A stretch of DNA of 64,000 nucleotides from Euglena gracilis (taxonomy: Eukaryota > Euglenida > Euglenophyceae > Euglenales), in contig CP154954.1 in assembly GCA_039621445.1 (NCBI GenBank), positions 60,198,168 through 60,262,167 on the forward strand, read 5' to 3'. Of this stretch, positions 1-10,189 are shown piece after piece (positions within the stretch are counted from its first letter, which is position 1; each line of letters starts with the position of its first letter). The notes below the pieces were generated by a model, which was not told the DNA's origin, did no database searches, and saw only the letters and a program-made list of their open reading frames with translations. Both the position numbers and the translations under genes were made by a program.

Positions 1-49
1 CTGGCGGCACCAGCCGCCCGCTGCCACCGCGGCTGCCGCAGCCGCCCGC

Positions 50-3000
50 TCACTCGTCGTCCACCAGCATCTCCTGGATGTTCTCCAGGGCGGACCGCTT
101 CCTCGGCAACAGGGAGCGGCGCAAACGGGAGACGTGGAACTCACATAACGGTTTTGATTTGATGCCATTGTGTGGAATCGCAGCGGAATCAATTTACAGT
201 AAAATGTGAAACTCACTACCAATCTTACGAAAATTACTCTGATTCAGCTATAAGGAAGCGGAAAAACGCTTCATCAAACAGAATTGTTAAATGACTGCCA
301 ACTGGACAGATGGCATAAGGAAAGAGATATCACAGACAATTCACCATTAGGCCGCTCCCTGTGTGTCGGGCGCTCCGGCGGTTCCGGGGACGACTCGTAG
401 GAGTGCCGGGCCGGCTGCTGCGAGGAGGCGGATTGCTTCCCCCGGGCGCCCTTCTTGGGCGTGTCCTTGGTCTTCTTGTCCGGCTTGTCCTTGGTCTCCT
501 TCTCCTTGGGCTTGTCCTGGGACTCCTTGGCCTTGGACTCCTTCGGGTCCCGGCCGCCCTGCTTGGACGGGGGCTCCTCCTCCGTCGGTGGTGCGGGGGC
601 TGTCTCCGTCCCCTCCGGGATGTACCCGGACACGTTCAGGGCCACGTGGCGGATGATCCTCAGGTGGACGTCCTTGGCCACAGGGCAACCCAATGAAAAT
701 GCCTTGTGAGGAATCAGAAGGGAAAGGGAATGCAGATACAAACCAGTAAAAAATAAGCAAAGCAATTTCCGCTTCAACCTTTAAATCCAGAAAAAGAAAC
801 AGAGTCACCGAGGTAATTTCCATTTATGCATTCGTCAAATGTCAAACCATGTGAAATTGAATTCAGTGAGAGTAAGAGACAGAAGCCTGGGCCACCCTGC
901 ACCCAGATCACCGGCGGTAGCCCGTCGGCCACCCTCACTTCGCGGCCGATGTCCTCCAGGCAGCGCTGCTGGGCCTCTGCGTCGTCGGAGGGGAGCGCCG
1001 GCACGCCCCACAGCAGGTTGATGGCGCTGCCCGCCCGCACCGCCAGCTGGGCGGACAGCACCGGCCGGGAACTCAGCACCATCACCCACTCGGCGGTGGC
1101 CACCTCCAGCCGCCGCAGGAACCACCAGGCCACCTCCACAGGAACAAGATGGGCAACGTCGGGTGCACCGGATTGCACTTCAAATCAGACATCGACAAAA
1201 ACCAACGGTGTTGGTTGACACTGCCCTCAGCAACCGGGACACAAGTTTCATGCTTAAAGGATGAAAACTGAAGACAACACCCTTAACATTAACTGGCATG
1301 CTAAGTGCAATCCGGGACCTGGTGCATCCCCTGCAAGGTGATCTGGCCGGGGTCCTACGACGGGAAGGAACAGGGTTTTTCTGTTATGTACGATGTACAT
1401 GTATGCATTCACTGATCACTAGACAAGAAAAGAAAACAACTGCTCTCATGAACAGGAAGCGCTTTTCCGCTTCATCATGAAATGAAGAAAATAATAACAT
1501 AAAGTGCACCTTCATGGTCTTCTTGTTGGTGGTGAGCACGGACAGGGTCCTTCGCGCCCAGATCCACTCCGGGTCGGGCCCAGGCTGCGGGATGAAGAGG
1601 ACGATGTCCTTGCGGAAGACGGTCATCTCACTGCCCAGCAACTTCGTCAGCCGCGCTTGGAGATCTCGCAGGTCGATATCCCTCCCGACGGCGATCATGG
1701 GCACCCCCGTCAGCATGAGCCTCAACACCTCGGTATGCACGCTGTCCTCGTCGGCGAACTGCTGGGGCTCCACCTCCACCACCACGGCTGCCAGGTCCAG
1801 CAGACGGAGGTCCTTCGGCCAGGCGTTGTCCGTGGACTGCATGGGCACCACGTGGATGAGGCCGGTCTTCGGCGCCTCAGGCTGGGCAGCCCGCTTGGCC
1901 GCGGCCCGGCCTGGCGTGGAGATCTCCTGGGTGCTGGACACCTCCTCCTCGGGCTTCTTGGACTTCCCGGGCGTTGACAGACCGCGGCCAGGCAGGCTCA
2001 TGCCGTGCAGGTCCAGGGTGCCGAAGACGCCCCCGATCTTGACGACGGGCTCCATCACGGGGCCAAGCAGCCGCTGCCTGAGGCCCTCGTACCGGGGGTC
2101 GGCCCACAGCGGCGCGCGGCGTACCACCTCGATGGGCGGCCGATGCCGGGGGACAACTGAACTGACATCTGACAACTGACATCGCATCTGAGAGGGTGTG
2201 CATTCACTGGGGGGGTGCATTCACTCCAGGCTGTGAAACGACAATTGTTTTACAATCGGAAGTTGGTCCCCGCACAGGGGGCTTCGGGCGACCACCTCCA
2301 CTTCACTCCGGTCATCGGCACCTTCACGTGCTCCGGCTGCAGGGCAGCCTCCAGCGCGGCCACCTGCACCAAGTCCTCTGCAAAAAGAACAGAAATTTAG
2401 AAAGTGAAGCGGAAAAACGCTTCATGATGCTGACTGAGTATTATCCTTGTAAAGAACCAGTTATCAAAGATAGGGAAAGACAGCAGTTCTAAGACTTGCA
2501 CGCATATGATTAATGCAAACACATAAACAGTACACACTTCTGGTGGGGTGAAGAACGTCGGCATCCAGCTCAGGGTGCTGCAGCAGCCACGTCCAGGTCC
2601 TCCGGCGCACCAGCTTCGCCGTCTCCTGCTTGGCAGCAGACTCCACTTTCTGTTTTGGATGAGTGGGTGAATACTGTGAACACATTAAAAATTACCAGTT
2701 TATGTACGAAGCTGAAACACGCTTCCTTTCTGCATGATGAAAAATTTTTCTTTATTTTCGTGATTTGCAACCATTCGACAGATGTGGAATGCAAAATGTG
2801 GAGCCTGGCCCAGCCGTTGGGTGGTGGGCTTGGACTTCTCGTCCAACATCACCTGGGCCAGCTCCGCGTAGTCGTCCGGATGGTAGAAGGCCTCCAGGCA
2901 CTTGAACGTGTGTGCGGTGACCCGGTCCCCACTACGGGTCTCCATCCTCTTCACCACCTCCACAGCCTCGTTCCCTATCTGCAGCACCCACTCCGTGACC

Positions 3001-4198
3001 GGGACCATGGCTTTGACCCACGTGCCCTGAGATGGACAAAAAATGAAATAGAGGATAATGAAGCGGAAAAACGCTTCCATGTGCATTATTACTGTTTTAG
3101 AAATCGCATTAGAAAACCACCAACCACAAACTAAGTATGCCATATGCCATCATTCATTAAATAACATGGGTTGTATAATCATCCATAGGCGACAGTACAT
3201 ACCAGGGCACCGTCCACGGTCTCCCGGCATCCCGTCTTGCTGTACACGTTCCTCAACAGCTCCGTTTTGGTGGGGTTGTACGCCACCCCTTCCGCCTCCG
3301 CAATGTCCCGGTTGTGGGTGTCCTCCTTCAGCAGCCAGTGCAGGCGGTCGGCCAGGGTCATGTCCATGACGTTGCCGTCCATGGCCTGCAACCTGCCTGC
3401 CAGCTGCTGGCGCTCGATGATGCTGGTGTACTCCTTCACAACCTTGCACCGGAACCTCTCCGTGAAGGCTGGCGGCCGCCGGGCATCGGCGATGGCGGCG
3501 TCGGCGATGGCCGACGCGGCCAGGAAACGATGTTGACCACTCAGGATGACCCACTTCCCCGTAGCTGCGAGGAGGGGAAGACATTCAGAAAGAATCCATT
3601 GCCCCACACAACGCATGAAAGATCATTTCCATATGATGAAACAAAGAAACACACAACCTCCGTCCAACTCACCAAATTGAAGTGTGGGGGTCTGATCCAC
3701 ATGAACGACAAACACAATATGGAGGGTGCTGGTGGACACCTCTCTCCGGCCACACCGTCAGCACCAGCTCCTGCGGCGGATTGTTCTTCAGCTCGGTGAT
3801 GAGGTCGTTCACGTGCTCCTGACGGGGTCGCCGGACCTGCCCCCGGCTGAGGTCAACGTCCAGGACCAGCTGCCCGACTGCAGGGTTAGTTAAGTTATAT
3901 TTCTTTTGTGGGAGAAATAATGCATTTCACGGCAATGAAGCGTGTTTCCGCTTCATTAGTTGACCAAAGTGATTTTTTCCTTTCAATACATCTGAACGTT
4001 AGCTTCAATGAAGAATGTCAACAGAAGTCTTTCCACTGAGGGTAATCTTGCCACACTGTCCAATCGATATCTGTTCATTCACCAGAAGGAACCACAAATC
4101 TAACCCTGTTCCCTCTGCAGCCACATCTCCTCGTCTTCCAGCAGCTTCGGGATCGACTGTCCCGTGGTGTCTGCCTTCGCCAGCTTCTTCGGAGGCAT
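50..4198 (-). CDS. Gene A: ParB/sulfiredoxin-like domain protein, 11 exons
   Basis: Exons: 4198-4105, 3877-3740, 3564-3203, 3026-2805, 2649-2538, 2377-2296, 2161-1510, 1354-1319, 1133-903, 672-345, 139-50, giving about 780 residues. The ATG at 4198 opens MPPKKLAKADTTG. The first nine junctions are all phase-consistent with GT-AG sites, except a GC donor at 2804; the last junction (345 to 139) is not resolved in phase. Exons 2-3 read as a ParB/Srx-like fold: a beta strand QLVLDVDLSRGQ, a helix VNDLITELKNN, then WVILSGQHRFLAAS, which matches the family's G-x-x-R-x-x-A core (GERR/GQHR type). This is followed by a helical stretch (LADRLHWLLKED to NPTKTELLRNV) that could be a helix-turn-helix. Exon 7 (217 codons) is unrecognised. 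Exon 10 is a Lys/Glu-rich tail (KESKAKESQDKPKEKE). The role is probably DNA binding or nuclease, by family analogy only. Confidence 0.65.
1160..1330. repeat. Inverted repeat across intron 8 of gene A
   Basis: A segment near 1160-1180 (TGCACCGGATTGCACTT) is nearly the reverse complement of one at 1305-1327 (AAGTGCAATCCGG and GGTGCA). They bracket the intron 1318-1134, one of three gene A introns without the palindrome, so its ends could pair in RNA. Confidence 0.5.
3203..3877 (-). other. ParB/Srx-like domain of gene A (exons 2-3)
   Basis: The domain spans 3877-3740 and 3564-3203, joined in phase. The pattern of a beta strand, a helix that would set a spacing, a ...VLTVW strand and then VILSGQHRFLAA is what ParB-N/sulfiredoxin folds show, with Gly-Gln-His-Arg in place of the common Gly-Glu-Arg-Arg. 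A polar helical segment with ERQQLAGRLQA follows. Known ParB proteins bind CTP and palindromic parS sites; the nucleotide use of this protein cannot be judged from sequence alone. Confidence 0.5.
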
Positions 4199-4568
4199 GT
4201 GTACTGGTCTGTGAAGGAAAAACCAAAAAATATGTACATAATCCTCCAATCTGTTGGAAATGAGGCTGAGATGAATGGATTTGCATCATTTATTTTCAAA
4301 AAAGAACTTATAAAACACAGTCAAATTGGTTATTTTTTTTTGATTTTACTTGTTGTTTGCAAAACACTCTCCCTTTTACACTGCCAACCTGGACCAAACA
4401 GCACCAGGTTTAAAAAAGGTATCCCTTTTCTTGTTGTCTGTCGTGTTCATGGTCCGGTATGCTCATATTTGCCTATGTATTAGTTAGTAATAGCCAGCGT
4501 GCGAACCCAACGTGTCCCAAATACCGTATGTACAACAGATATCTCCCACAAACAGCAATCAGGAGGCA
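4199..4568. other. Gap between genes A and B
   Basis: This 370-bp AT-rich stretch contains the 5' flank of gene A and the 3' flank of gene B. I see no palindrome copy, no convincing TATA motif and no open reading frame of note. It should hold the gene A promoter because both genes run leftward. Confidence 0.5.
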
Positions 4569-7500
4569 TTAACACACCACCGCTACGGATACGTCCGACG
4601 AAGCATCGGATATATCACTGCCTTGCAGTGACCCCAGCCAGTCCAATCCGTCGGAGGCCCCCACGGACACGTAGCCGTCCGATAAGTCACCGGGCGGCTC
4701 GTGGAGGGACTCCGGTGGCTCGTACAGACTGCTGCCTTCCTCCTGGTCACCCACCACGATTGATGCCTCTGCCACCTCCATCTCAGTTGAGTGGACATCG
4801 AAGCGGGTATCCGCTTCATCCGCGTCCTGCAAGCGGTTTTCCGCTTCATCGGGAAGCTGAAGTGGATGTTCCGCTGTGGCAGCTCTGGCTCTTCTGCGCG
4901 CGAGGAAGGGGTACATCGCCTCTTCTCTTTCTTGCAGAAGATCTGGATCAACGGTACCCACGTTGGTCCTGAGCCACTCCTCCACGTCAGCGGCGAGGCG
5001 CTGTCCACGGACCAGCGTCTGCAGGGAGTGTCGCAGGACAGGCAGCAGGTGCTCAGTGGTCATCCGCGTTGGTGCAGGTTCCGGTGCCATCCAGGTGGGA
5101 TAGGTCTCTGGGTCCACCAGCCACCGCACGGTGGTGCTGTCCACCCGCTTCGGAAATGGACGGTCACCAGGGCTGCCAAGGAGGCCACGAATACGACGTG
5201 CCATCTCCTGCACGAGCTGCTTCCGGAGGCTGCCACGGCTGTGGTGAGCCTCGACGGAGGGGGCGCCGAGGTTCAGGAACAGTTGCAGCGTACCCTCGAA
5301 GCTGGTCACGTGGGGGTTCCGCTTGCAGGCAGACGACAGCCGCGACAGCATGGCCTCCCCAGCCTCCTCCACGAACACGCAGCCGGGCAGCCGGGACATC
5401 CAGTCCTGCCACCCCAGCAGGGCCAGGGAGATGGTCCGCTGGTACTCCGACGGCGGCCTTCCGGGACTCATCAGCTGTTCCAGGTGCATCAGCAGCAAGA
5501 GGCACTTCTGCAGCACCAGCCGAGCGGTAGTACCCTTCACCTCGTCCTCGGGTCTACCCCTCCACGTACACTGTCGGACCTCGTGGCCCAGGTGCAGCAA
5601 TGCGGGGGCATAGAACACCAGGATGTGCCGCAGCCCCTGCAGCAGCTGGTACGGGTACGAACGGAGTTGCTGCTGTTGCTCAGCTCTTGTTGTCGCAGAG
5701 CGGGTCCAGTCTTGCATTCTGGTCGTCAATTGACACCTGAATCGCACATAACATGTCACGTACATCCTGAAAAGTCACGAGTGGGGCAAAGCAAGCGGAA
5801 AACCGCTTCACATGTGCTATGCGCGACTCAGAATGGGACATGACCGACTCGCGGGACAACAGAAGGCTGGCAAACAGCTTCTCCATGTACAGCACCTTCC
5901 GGTGGCTCCGCAGGCTGCACGTCAGGTGGTGGTCACCGGGGGACACCTCCAGGTGGGCCAGTACCGGGAAGAACGCCCGGTACACGATGGTCACCGTGTG
6001 CTTGTAGGCGTGCCAGATGCCGTACAGCAGGGGGACCTCGGCCAGGTAGCGGGACACGTAGTACCGCGATGCCGACGCAGAGTACAGCAACCTCAGGCAC
6101 CGGTAGTGGATGTTCTCATCCACCAGCAGCGGCGTCTGGCGACGAGTGAGGTGTTGCAGCGACCTGGCCGTCTGCAGCACCAGCAGCAAGTCCAAGTTGG
6201 CTGACACCACCTGCTCGGTCAGCGAGAGCGGCCGCCATTGTAGGGACCGCATGTTGGTCCGCGCCACATCCAGTGGTACTCTGATCGACGTCTCCGACAG
6301 CTGCATCCGTCCGATCCGACCCACTGCTTGGTGCAGCAGCAACGATGCGGTACAACAGGAGGACGCCACCACATCCAAGTTGCCGATGAGGTCGCTCAGC
6401 TCTGGATGTCCTGGAGACACCGGGAACGTCACGGAGCGTGTCCTCGTCCCCTGTCGTTGCAACAGGTTCTCCAGCTGAAGGAAGCGGCATCAGTGCAAAG
6501 TAGGGGTGTTACCATCTGAATCATTCACTTCCTGTAATGGAGACGCAAACATCCCTGCAAATTTATGGAGTACTACTGAAGCGCTTTTCCGCTTCATTAC
6601 CATCCACCTAACGTTTTTGTTGTAAACTGCTTCGGGAATTAACCAGTGATTCATTGAATCATGCACACACATCAGTATGCCCTGCACTGTTCCAAAAGCC
6701 GTGAGGTTCTGGCTCAGGTTTGGGGTGGCCGGATCGGTTCCCCAGCGTAGCCAGCAGAAGTTGTCCAGCCAGAGGACAACCTGGTGGTTCCGCAGGGAGG
6801 CCAGGATGTCCCGCGCCGCCACCGCTGCCCGGGCTGCAACCGGCACCTCCGTACGACCCACGATGCCAGTGTGCCTCAGCGTTCACCTCATTGCCCTCGG
6901 AAGCTGCTGCAGCGCCCGTGTGCTGGGGGTGTTCTCGGCCACTGTACTGGGGTCTGCGACGGGTTGGGCCTGTCGATGCAGCGTACGCCACACAGCATAC
7001 GCCCCGGTGGCCAGCTGTCCCAGCCACCGTGGAGGGTTGGAAGAGGACCGCAGGAAGGCCTCCCGAACCACTTCCACTGTGCGACGCGATCGCCGATTGA
7101 GCCGCACCATGCAGCACAGTGAAACAATGCCTTGGGCACCTGCATCATGAGCCACGAAGGCATCGTGAAACAGGTCCCATCCCGAACGAGGTCGACCTCT
7201 TTGCAAGTATGCGCGGAGGCCCCTAATGTTCAGGACCAGTTCCACAGGCGACGCACTGACAGGCATGTGTTCTCTGTTCCAATCAGAAGAAAATGATTTC
7301 TCTAGACTAAAAGGAAGCGGATAACCGCTTCCTCTTGCTAAAACTATTTTATCAGACCTCTTAAACTACGAAAACGTTGTAAGATCGGTTATTGTTTCAC
7401 ATATGAAGCGTTTTTCCGCTTCATAACCAACGTTTGTTGATTTATGGTGCTGTTTGGCAGGTGTCTTTGAATTTATAAACGGGGGGTGCAACAGGACGTT

Positions 7501-7677
7501 GGTCTCTGAAATTGGGCGCATCCAGAGCGCGATGTCAGGTAAAATCCTTCCCAAAACAGGAGTACCTGGGAACTTGTGCTGAATTGATGTGGTTGGTGGT
7601 ACAACTGCCATGTTACGTCGGTTAGAAACCTCGCGATTCAGAAACGTAGGGTTGGATTTACGTATTTTTTCTGCCAT
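4569..7677 (-). CDS. Gene B: large unrecognised protein with in-frame palindromes
   Basis: Proposed exons: 7677-7428 (ATG in good context, MAEKIRKSNPTF), 7301 to between 6948 and 6887, about 6833-6529, 6474-5737, 5672-4569 (TAA). The 54-bp intron 6528-6475 and the 64-bp intron 5736-5673 are phase 0 on both sides; the 126-bp intron 7427-7302 fits phase 1. The product is about 915 residues. I do not recognise the family. Visible features are a hydrophobic strand ending in acidic residues, VVLWLDNFCWLRW, about 260 residues in (the Asp could be catalytic, as in DDE enzymes, but this is speculation). There is a Tyr/Leu-rich segment LVDENIHYRCLRLLYSAS, a long helical C-terminal half, and an acidic Ser/Asp-rich end. 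Exons at 6578, 5792, 4830 and 4800 contain the palindrome in frame. It shares orientation and repeat content with gene A, so the two may work together. Confidence 0.55.
4800..4847 (-). repeat. Two palindromes inside the last coding exon of gene B
   Basis: Copies at 4800-4817 and 4830-4847 lie 12 bp apart within the open 368-codon exon. On the minus strand they encode DEAENRLQ and DEADTRFD and keep the frame. A degenerate third copy is at 4859-4876. The coded repeat E-A-(E/D)-x-R suggests a peptide insertion tolerated in a low-complexity acidic region. Confidence 0.8.
5792..5809 (-). repeat. Palindrome inside a coding exon of gene B
   Basis: The copy lies in the 246-codon exon 6474-5737 and encodes VKRFSACF in a different frame from the copies at 4800-4847, again without breaking the reading frame. 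Confidence 0.75.
6578..6595 (-). repeat. Palindrome inside a gene B exon
   Basis: The frame stays open from about 6833 through to the donor at 6528 across this copy (encoding VMKRKSASVV). I tested local splice sites that would remove it and they break the phase, so the copy is most likely translated. Confidence 0.65.
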
Positions 7678-7754
7678 TTTTTTCGAAGCGGAAAAACGCT
7701 TCCTATTCTGCCTCATTTTAATATTTATACCTGGTTATTTTCTGTGCAACCGCC

Positions 7755-7997
7755 TGGTTGATCACAGTCACTACCCACATTTGCTTGACTGCCTGCCGTG
7801 ATCACAGTCACTACTCCACCATCGCAACATCACGGGCGTATGTAGTATCTTGATCTCGGTATATACACTCACGTCCCATCTTTCACCAGCTGTCCAATGT
7901 GACTTACACCAGAAAGCGAACATCCTCCAGCAAACTGCGTTCAATCTCTGTACCGATGATCCCGACTGCCTGGGTGATCACAGTCGCTACCAACGCT
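7755..7997. repeat. Direct repeat GATCACAGTC(A/G)CTAC, three copies
   Basis: Copies lie near 7760, 7800 and 7977; two are preceded by GACTGCCTG. They sit in the non-coding part of Region 1 upstream of gene B. No function is evident; a short binding site or remnant of a tandem repeat is possible. Confidence 0.6.
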
Positions 7998-8004
7998 TGT
8001 GGCT

Positions 8005-8211
8005 TCATATGAAGCGGATTTCCGCTGCCTCCTGTAAAAGCAAAAAAAGGAGGCTGTCACTGGTAGGGAACCACAGACAGTACGTGGAGAGGGTGGGCAG
8101 TCCCCGCCACATACGGCCTTTGCTGGCCATTGCCAACGGCAGCCCGTAGAGCACGTTCAGGTAAACCTCCTGAATGCGTGCGGTTTGATTAATGTCGTAC
8201 TTGGTGGTCAC
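8005..8211 (-). CDS. Possible terminal exon of a third gene; stop codon lies in a palindrome
   Basis: An open minus-strand stretch encodes NQTARIQEVYLNVLYGLPLA followed by KGRMWRGLPTLSTYCLWFP. It runs into the palindrome at 8011-8028, whose flank supplies the TGA stop (8007-8005). Composition looks coding, but no splice partner is proved and the protein is unrecognised. It could be the 3' end of a gene whose earlier exons are near 8740-9135, or a decayed fragment. Confidence 0.3.
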   Translation of the reverse strand: MTTKYDINQTARIQEVYLNVLYGLPLAMASKGRMWRGLPTLSTYCLWFPTSDSLLFLLLQEAAEIRFI

Positions 8212-8739
8212 AGTACTCGGTATGAACAGACATGATCGCGATTTCGGGCGTAGGTGAAGCGGTTTTCTGCTTCATTTTATGTGCGGTTAAATATAGAGGT
8301 GTCTTCTGTCAGCGGATTGCTGTTAAAAACTCCGCCAAGGTCATGTTTGCAGAGGACTTCTCATGGACTCGGTGAACTCAGCAGTGTATCAAAGGGTAAG
8401 AGGCGTGTACAACGATGTGCTGTGGACCAATCTTGGCTTCGATCCACCACTGTAACCACGTTCTTTCATGTGGATGCTAACATTCCCATTGTTGCTCCGT
8501 TCGTGGTACATGCAACCGGTAAACAGTTATGAAGCTCGCGAGTGACATTAAGCATATTGGACACCGTATCAAAATGAAGCGGAAAGCCGCTTCATATACG
8601 TTCCATCAATGAATCTTGTGTGGTTTTGTCATCGTTGGAATTCAATCCGCGATGTGGTTAACCGTTTAACGTTTAACTGTACCACAAAGTGCATTTTGTG
8701 ACATGCAGCATACGCTTCCTAACGTTTATGTATTGAGAT

Positions 8740-8868
8740 GACTGGGGAGCCTGGACTGTACGATCGCCTGCCCGGTCCAGCAAAAGCCGTAACCGAACCC
8801 CTGGCGGCTGGGCACCGTTCGGGGGTCCGGGGAAGTGAATTGGACCCGGTCCAGCCTCTCCCCTTTTT
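8740..8868 (-). CDS. Candidate exon, Gly/Pro-rich
   Basis: A GC-rich island within AT-rich DNA reads on the minus strand as GPIHFPGPPNGAQPPGVRLR then LLLDRAGDRTVQAP. In this region GC-rich islands coincide with exons of genes A and B, which is the main support. Splice sites are uncertain. Confidence 0.25.
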
Positions 8869-9059
8869 AATGAAATTGTGTCCATTATGTCCAAAGGAAG
8901 CGGATAACCGCTTCCTTTGTGTTCCCTATCCGTTTTTCAGGCCCTATGCATTTGTTCCGCGAGGTACACAACCACCAAACCGCTAAGTGTACCACGAACC
9001 TCATATTTTAGTTATACAGTCAGTCTAGGTCTAAAACCATTCTGTCTCAAACAGTACAA

Positions 9060-9135
9060 GGCGGGGAGCCACGGGGCTGCCGGGTGCCTGCTTCCGCCGC
9101 TTGCGGCCCCGGCAGCCCACAGGAAGAACCGACAC
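9060..9135 (-). CDS. Candidate short exon, basic
   Basis: A second GC-rich island reads on the minus strand as GCRGRKRRKQAPGSPVAPRL. It may belong to the same upstream gene as 8740-8868. No start codon or splice partner is established. Confidence 0.2.
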
Positions 9136-9570
9136 CGACGGTAGCCAACGTCGGTGTCAGGCAGAGTGAATCACGAATGTTCAACGTGGTCTCTCCTCCT
9201 TTTTATCTGACTCAGCATAAATGTAAGTGTATTTCTGTTACGACTGATTCATTTGACCTGCCGGTGACATGACGACCAAGGATGTCCAATGAAGCGGTAT
9301 TCCGCTTCATTAGACAGTTTACTTTATTTTCTTCGTTGTGCTTCTGTCTCACGTTCACACGTGTTTTTGCTACATATATATTGTCTTTCTGTATCTGTGT
9401 GTTTCATGGAGAGATGACATCGGTCATCGTTTGTGGATGTAGTAGGTTTTCTAAAACCTTTTTGCTTAATCACATTTCTCCGTGAATCTGCTAAAAAATA
9501 AATTTCGGAAATCATCGAAGCGGTTTTCCGCTTCATCTGTTTTGCAGCCGAAATGGTCGGAAAATTTCTG

Positions 9571-10003
9571 TTAACATGTGTAACTCGAAAATTTTGGCCT
9601 TTTTTTGAAGTATTTTTTGGGCACTTTGGATGCCACTTGAGTCATTTTTATCATGGGCAGTTTGCGCCTCCTAAGTGGTACGGAGTTGGCCTTCCCCTCT
9701 GCATCTGCCACTTTTGACCTTCTGTGAATTTTGGCCTGTATGCAGAATTTCCATTTGGAAAATCGTTGATGATTTATTTTTACCGCGTTTTTTTGAAAAA
9801 AATTATTCTGAGTTTTTTTCCATTTATTAAAGAAGGACCATCTGTGCCGTCCTGGACGTTGTCCTTTGGGGTCCATACTTGCCAAGGGATTGGTTTTCCT
9901 CTCTGTGCACACGACTTGAATGCGTTCCGACGATTGCATATAATCGGCAGCTACCTCCCGAAGCCGAAAATGGGGAATATGCAAACCCTGATTTGAGAAA
10001 CAT
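9571..10003 (-). other. Lys-rich open stretch just outside the palindrome region
   Basis: An open minus-strand frame of about 140 codons reads HFRLREVAADYMQSSERIQ and later RRRKLPMIKMTQVASKVPKK. The composition follows the A/T-rich DNA, there is no clear start, and I do not recognise it. It marks the border between palindrome-bearing DNA and the host-like low-complexity DNA to the right. Confidence 0.2.
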
Positions 10004-10019
10004 GGAATTCCCACCCGGA

Positions 10020-10090
10020 TCCTTTGGCATTAGCCAGCAATCAAGCAAGCAAGGAGGCAACCAAGCAAGCAAGCAAGCAAGGAAGGGAAA
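10020..10090. repeat. AAGC-type tandem repeat
   Basis: Repeated (CAAGCAAG)n and AAGGAAGG units form an imperfect 4-bp microsatellite. Confidence 0.8.
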
Positions 10091-10189
10091 AAAAACGAGT
10101 CAAGAGGGGTGCGAGAAGGTTCATTAATTGAGAATTCAAATGACGCGGAGAAGGATTCGATTTTGTGGAATTTGCTAATTTTGGTAATT

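Larger units (their letters stand above)
255..9534. repeat. Dispersed palindrome family, consensus GAAGCGGNNNNCCGCTTC (about 19 copies)
   Basis: Clear 18-bp cores start at 255, 1456, 2406, 2708, 3060, 3937, 4800, 4830, 5792, 6578, 7314, 7405, 7685, 8011, 8256, 8576, 8897, 9291 and 9517. Degenerate copies lie at 757-779 and 4859-4876. Each is a 6-7 bp stem around a 4-6 nt AT-rich centre, often extended by ATG on the left and CAT on the right, so many are 22-bp palindromes. Spacing averages about 490 bp. The centre varies freely (AAAA, TTTT, ATAA, TATT) while the arms are kept, which points to selection on, or copying of, the arms. Confidence 0.95.
1..9540. mobile_element. Palindrome-studded segment with two minus-strand genes (candidate large mobile element)
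   Basis: This stretch differs from the rest of the window in three visible ways. Its introns are short (about 54-230 bp), it lacks the long G/C homopolymer tracts, and it carries about 19 copies of a short palindrome that is essentially absent after 9534. It holds genes A and B head to tail on the minus strand plus possible further exons upstream. The left end is outside the window, and no terminal inverted repeat or target duplication can be shown at the right end near 9540-9600. Calling it mobile is inference; a gene-dense island of ordinary host DNA is the alternative. Confidence 0.35.

Noticed and set aside
1-49. Continuation of gene A past position 50 in another frame
   Set aside because: A second frame is open to the window edge through GCAGCC repeats, but the frame ending ALENIQEMLVDDE then TGA is much more protein-like. 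The last splice phase remains unresolved, so this is noted rather than excluded.
255-9534. CRISPR array
   Set aside because: The repeated units are short palindromes at irregular spacing of 30-900 bp, lying in introns and exons, with no cas genes and no regular spacers.
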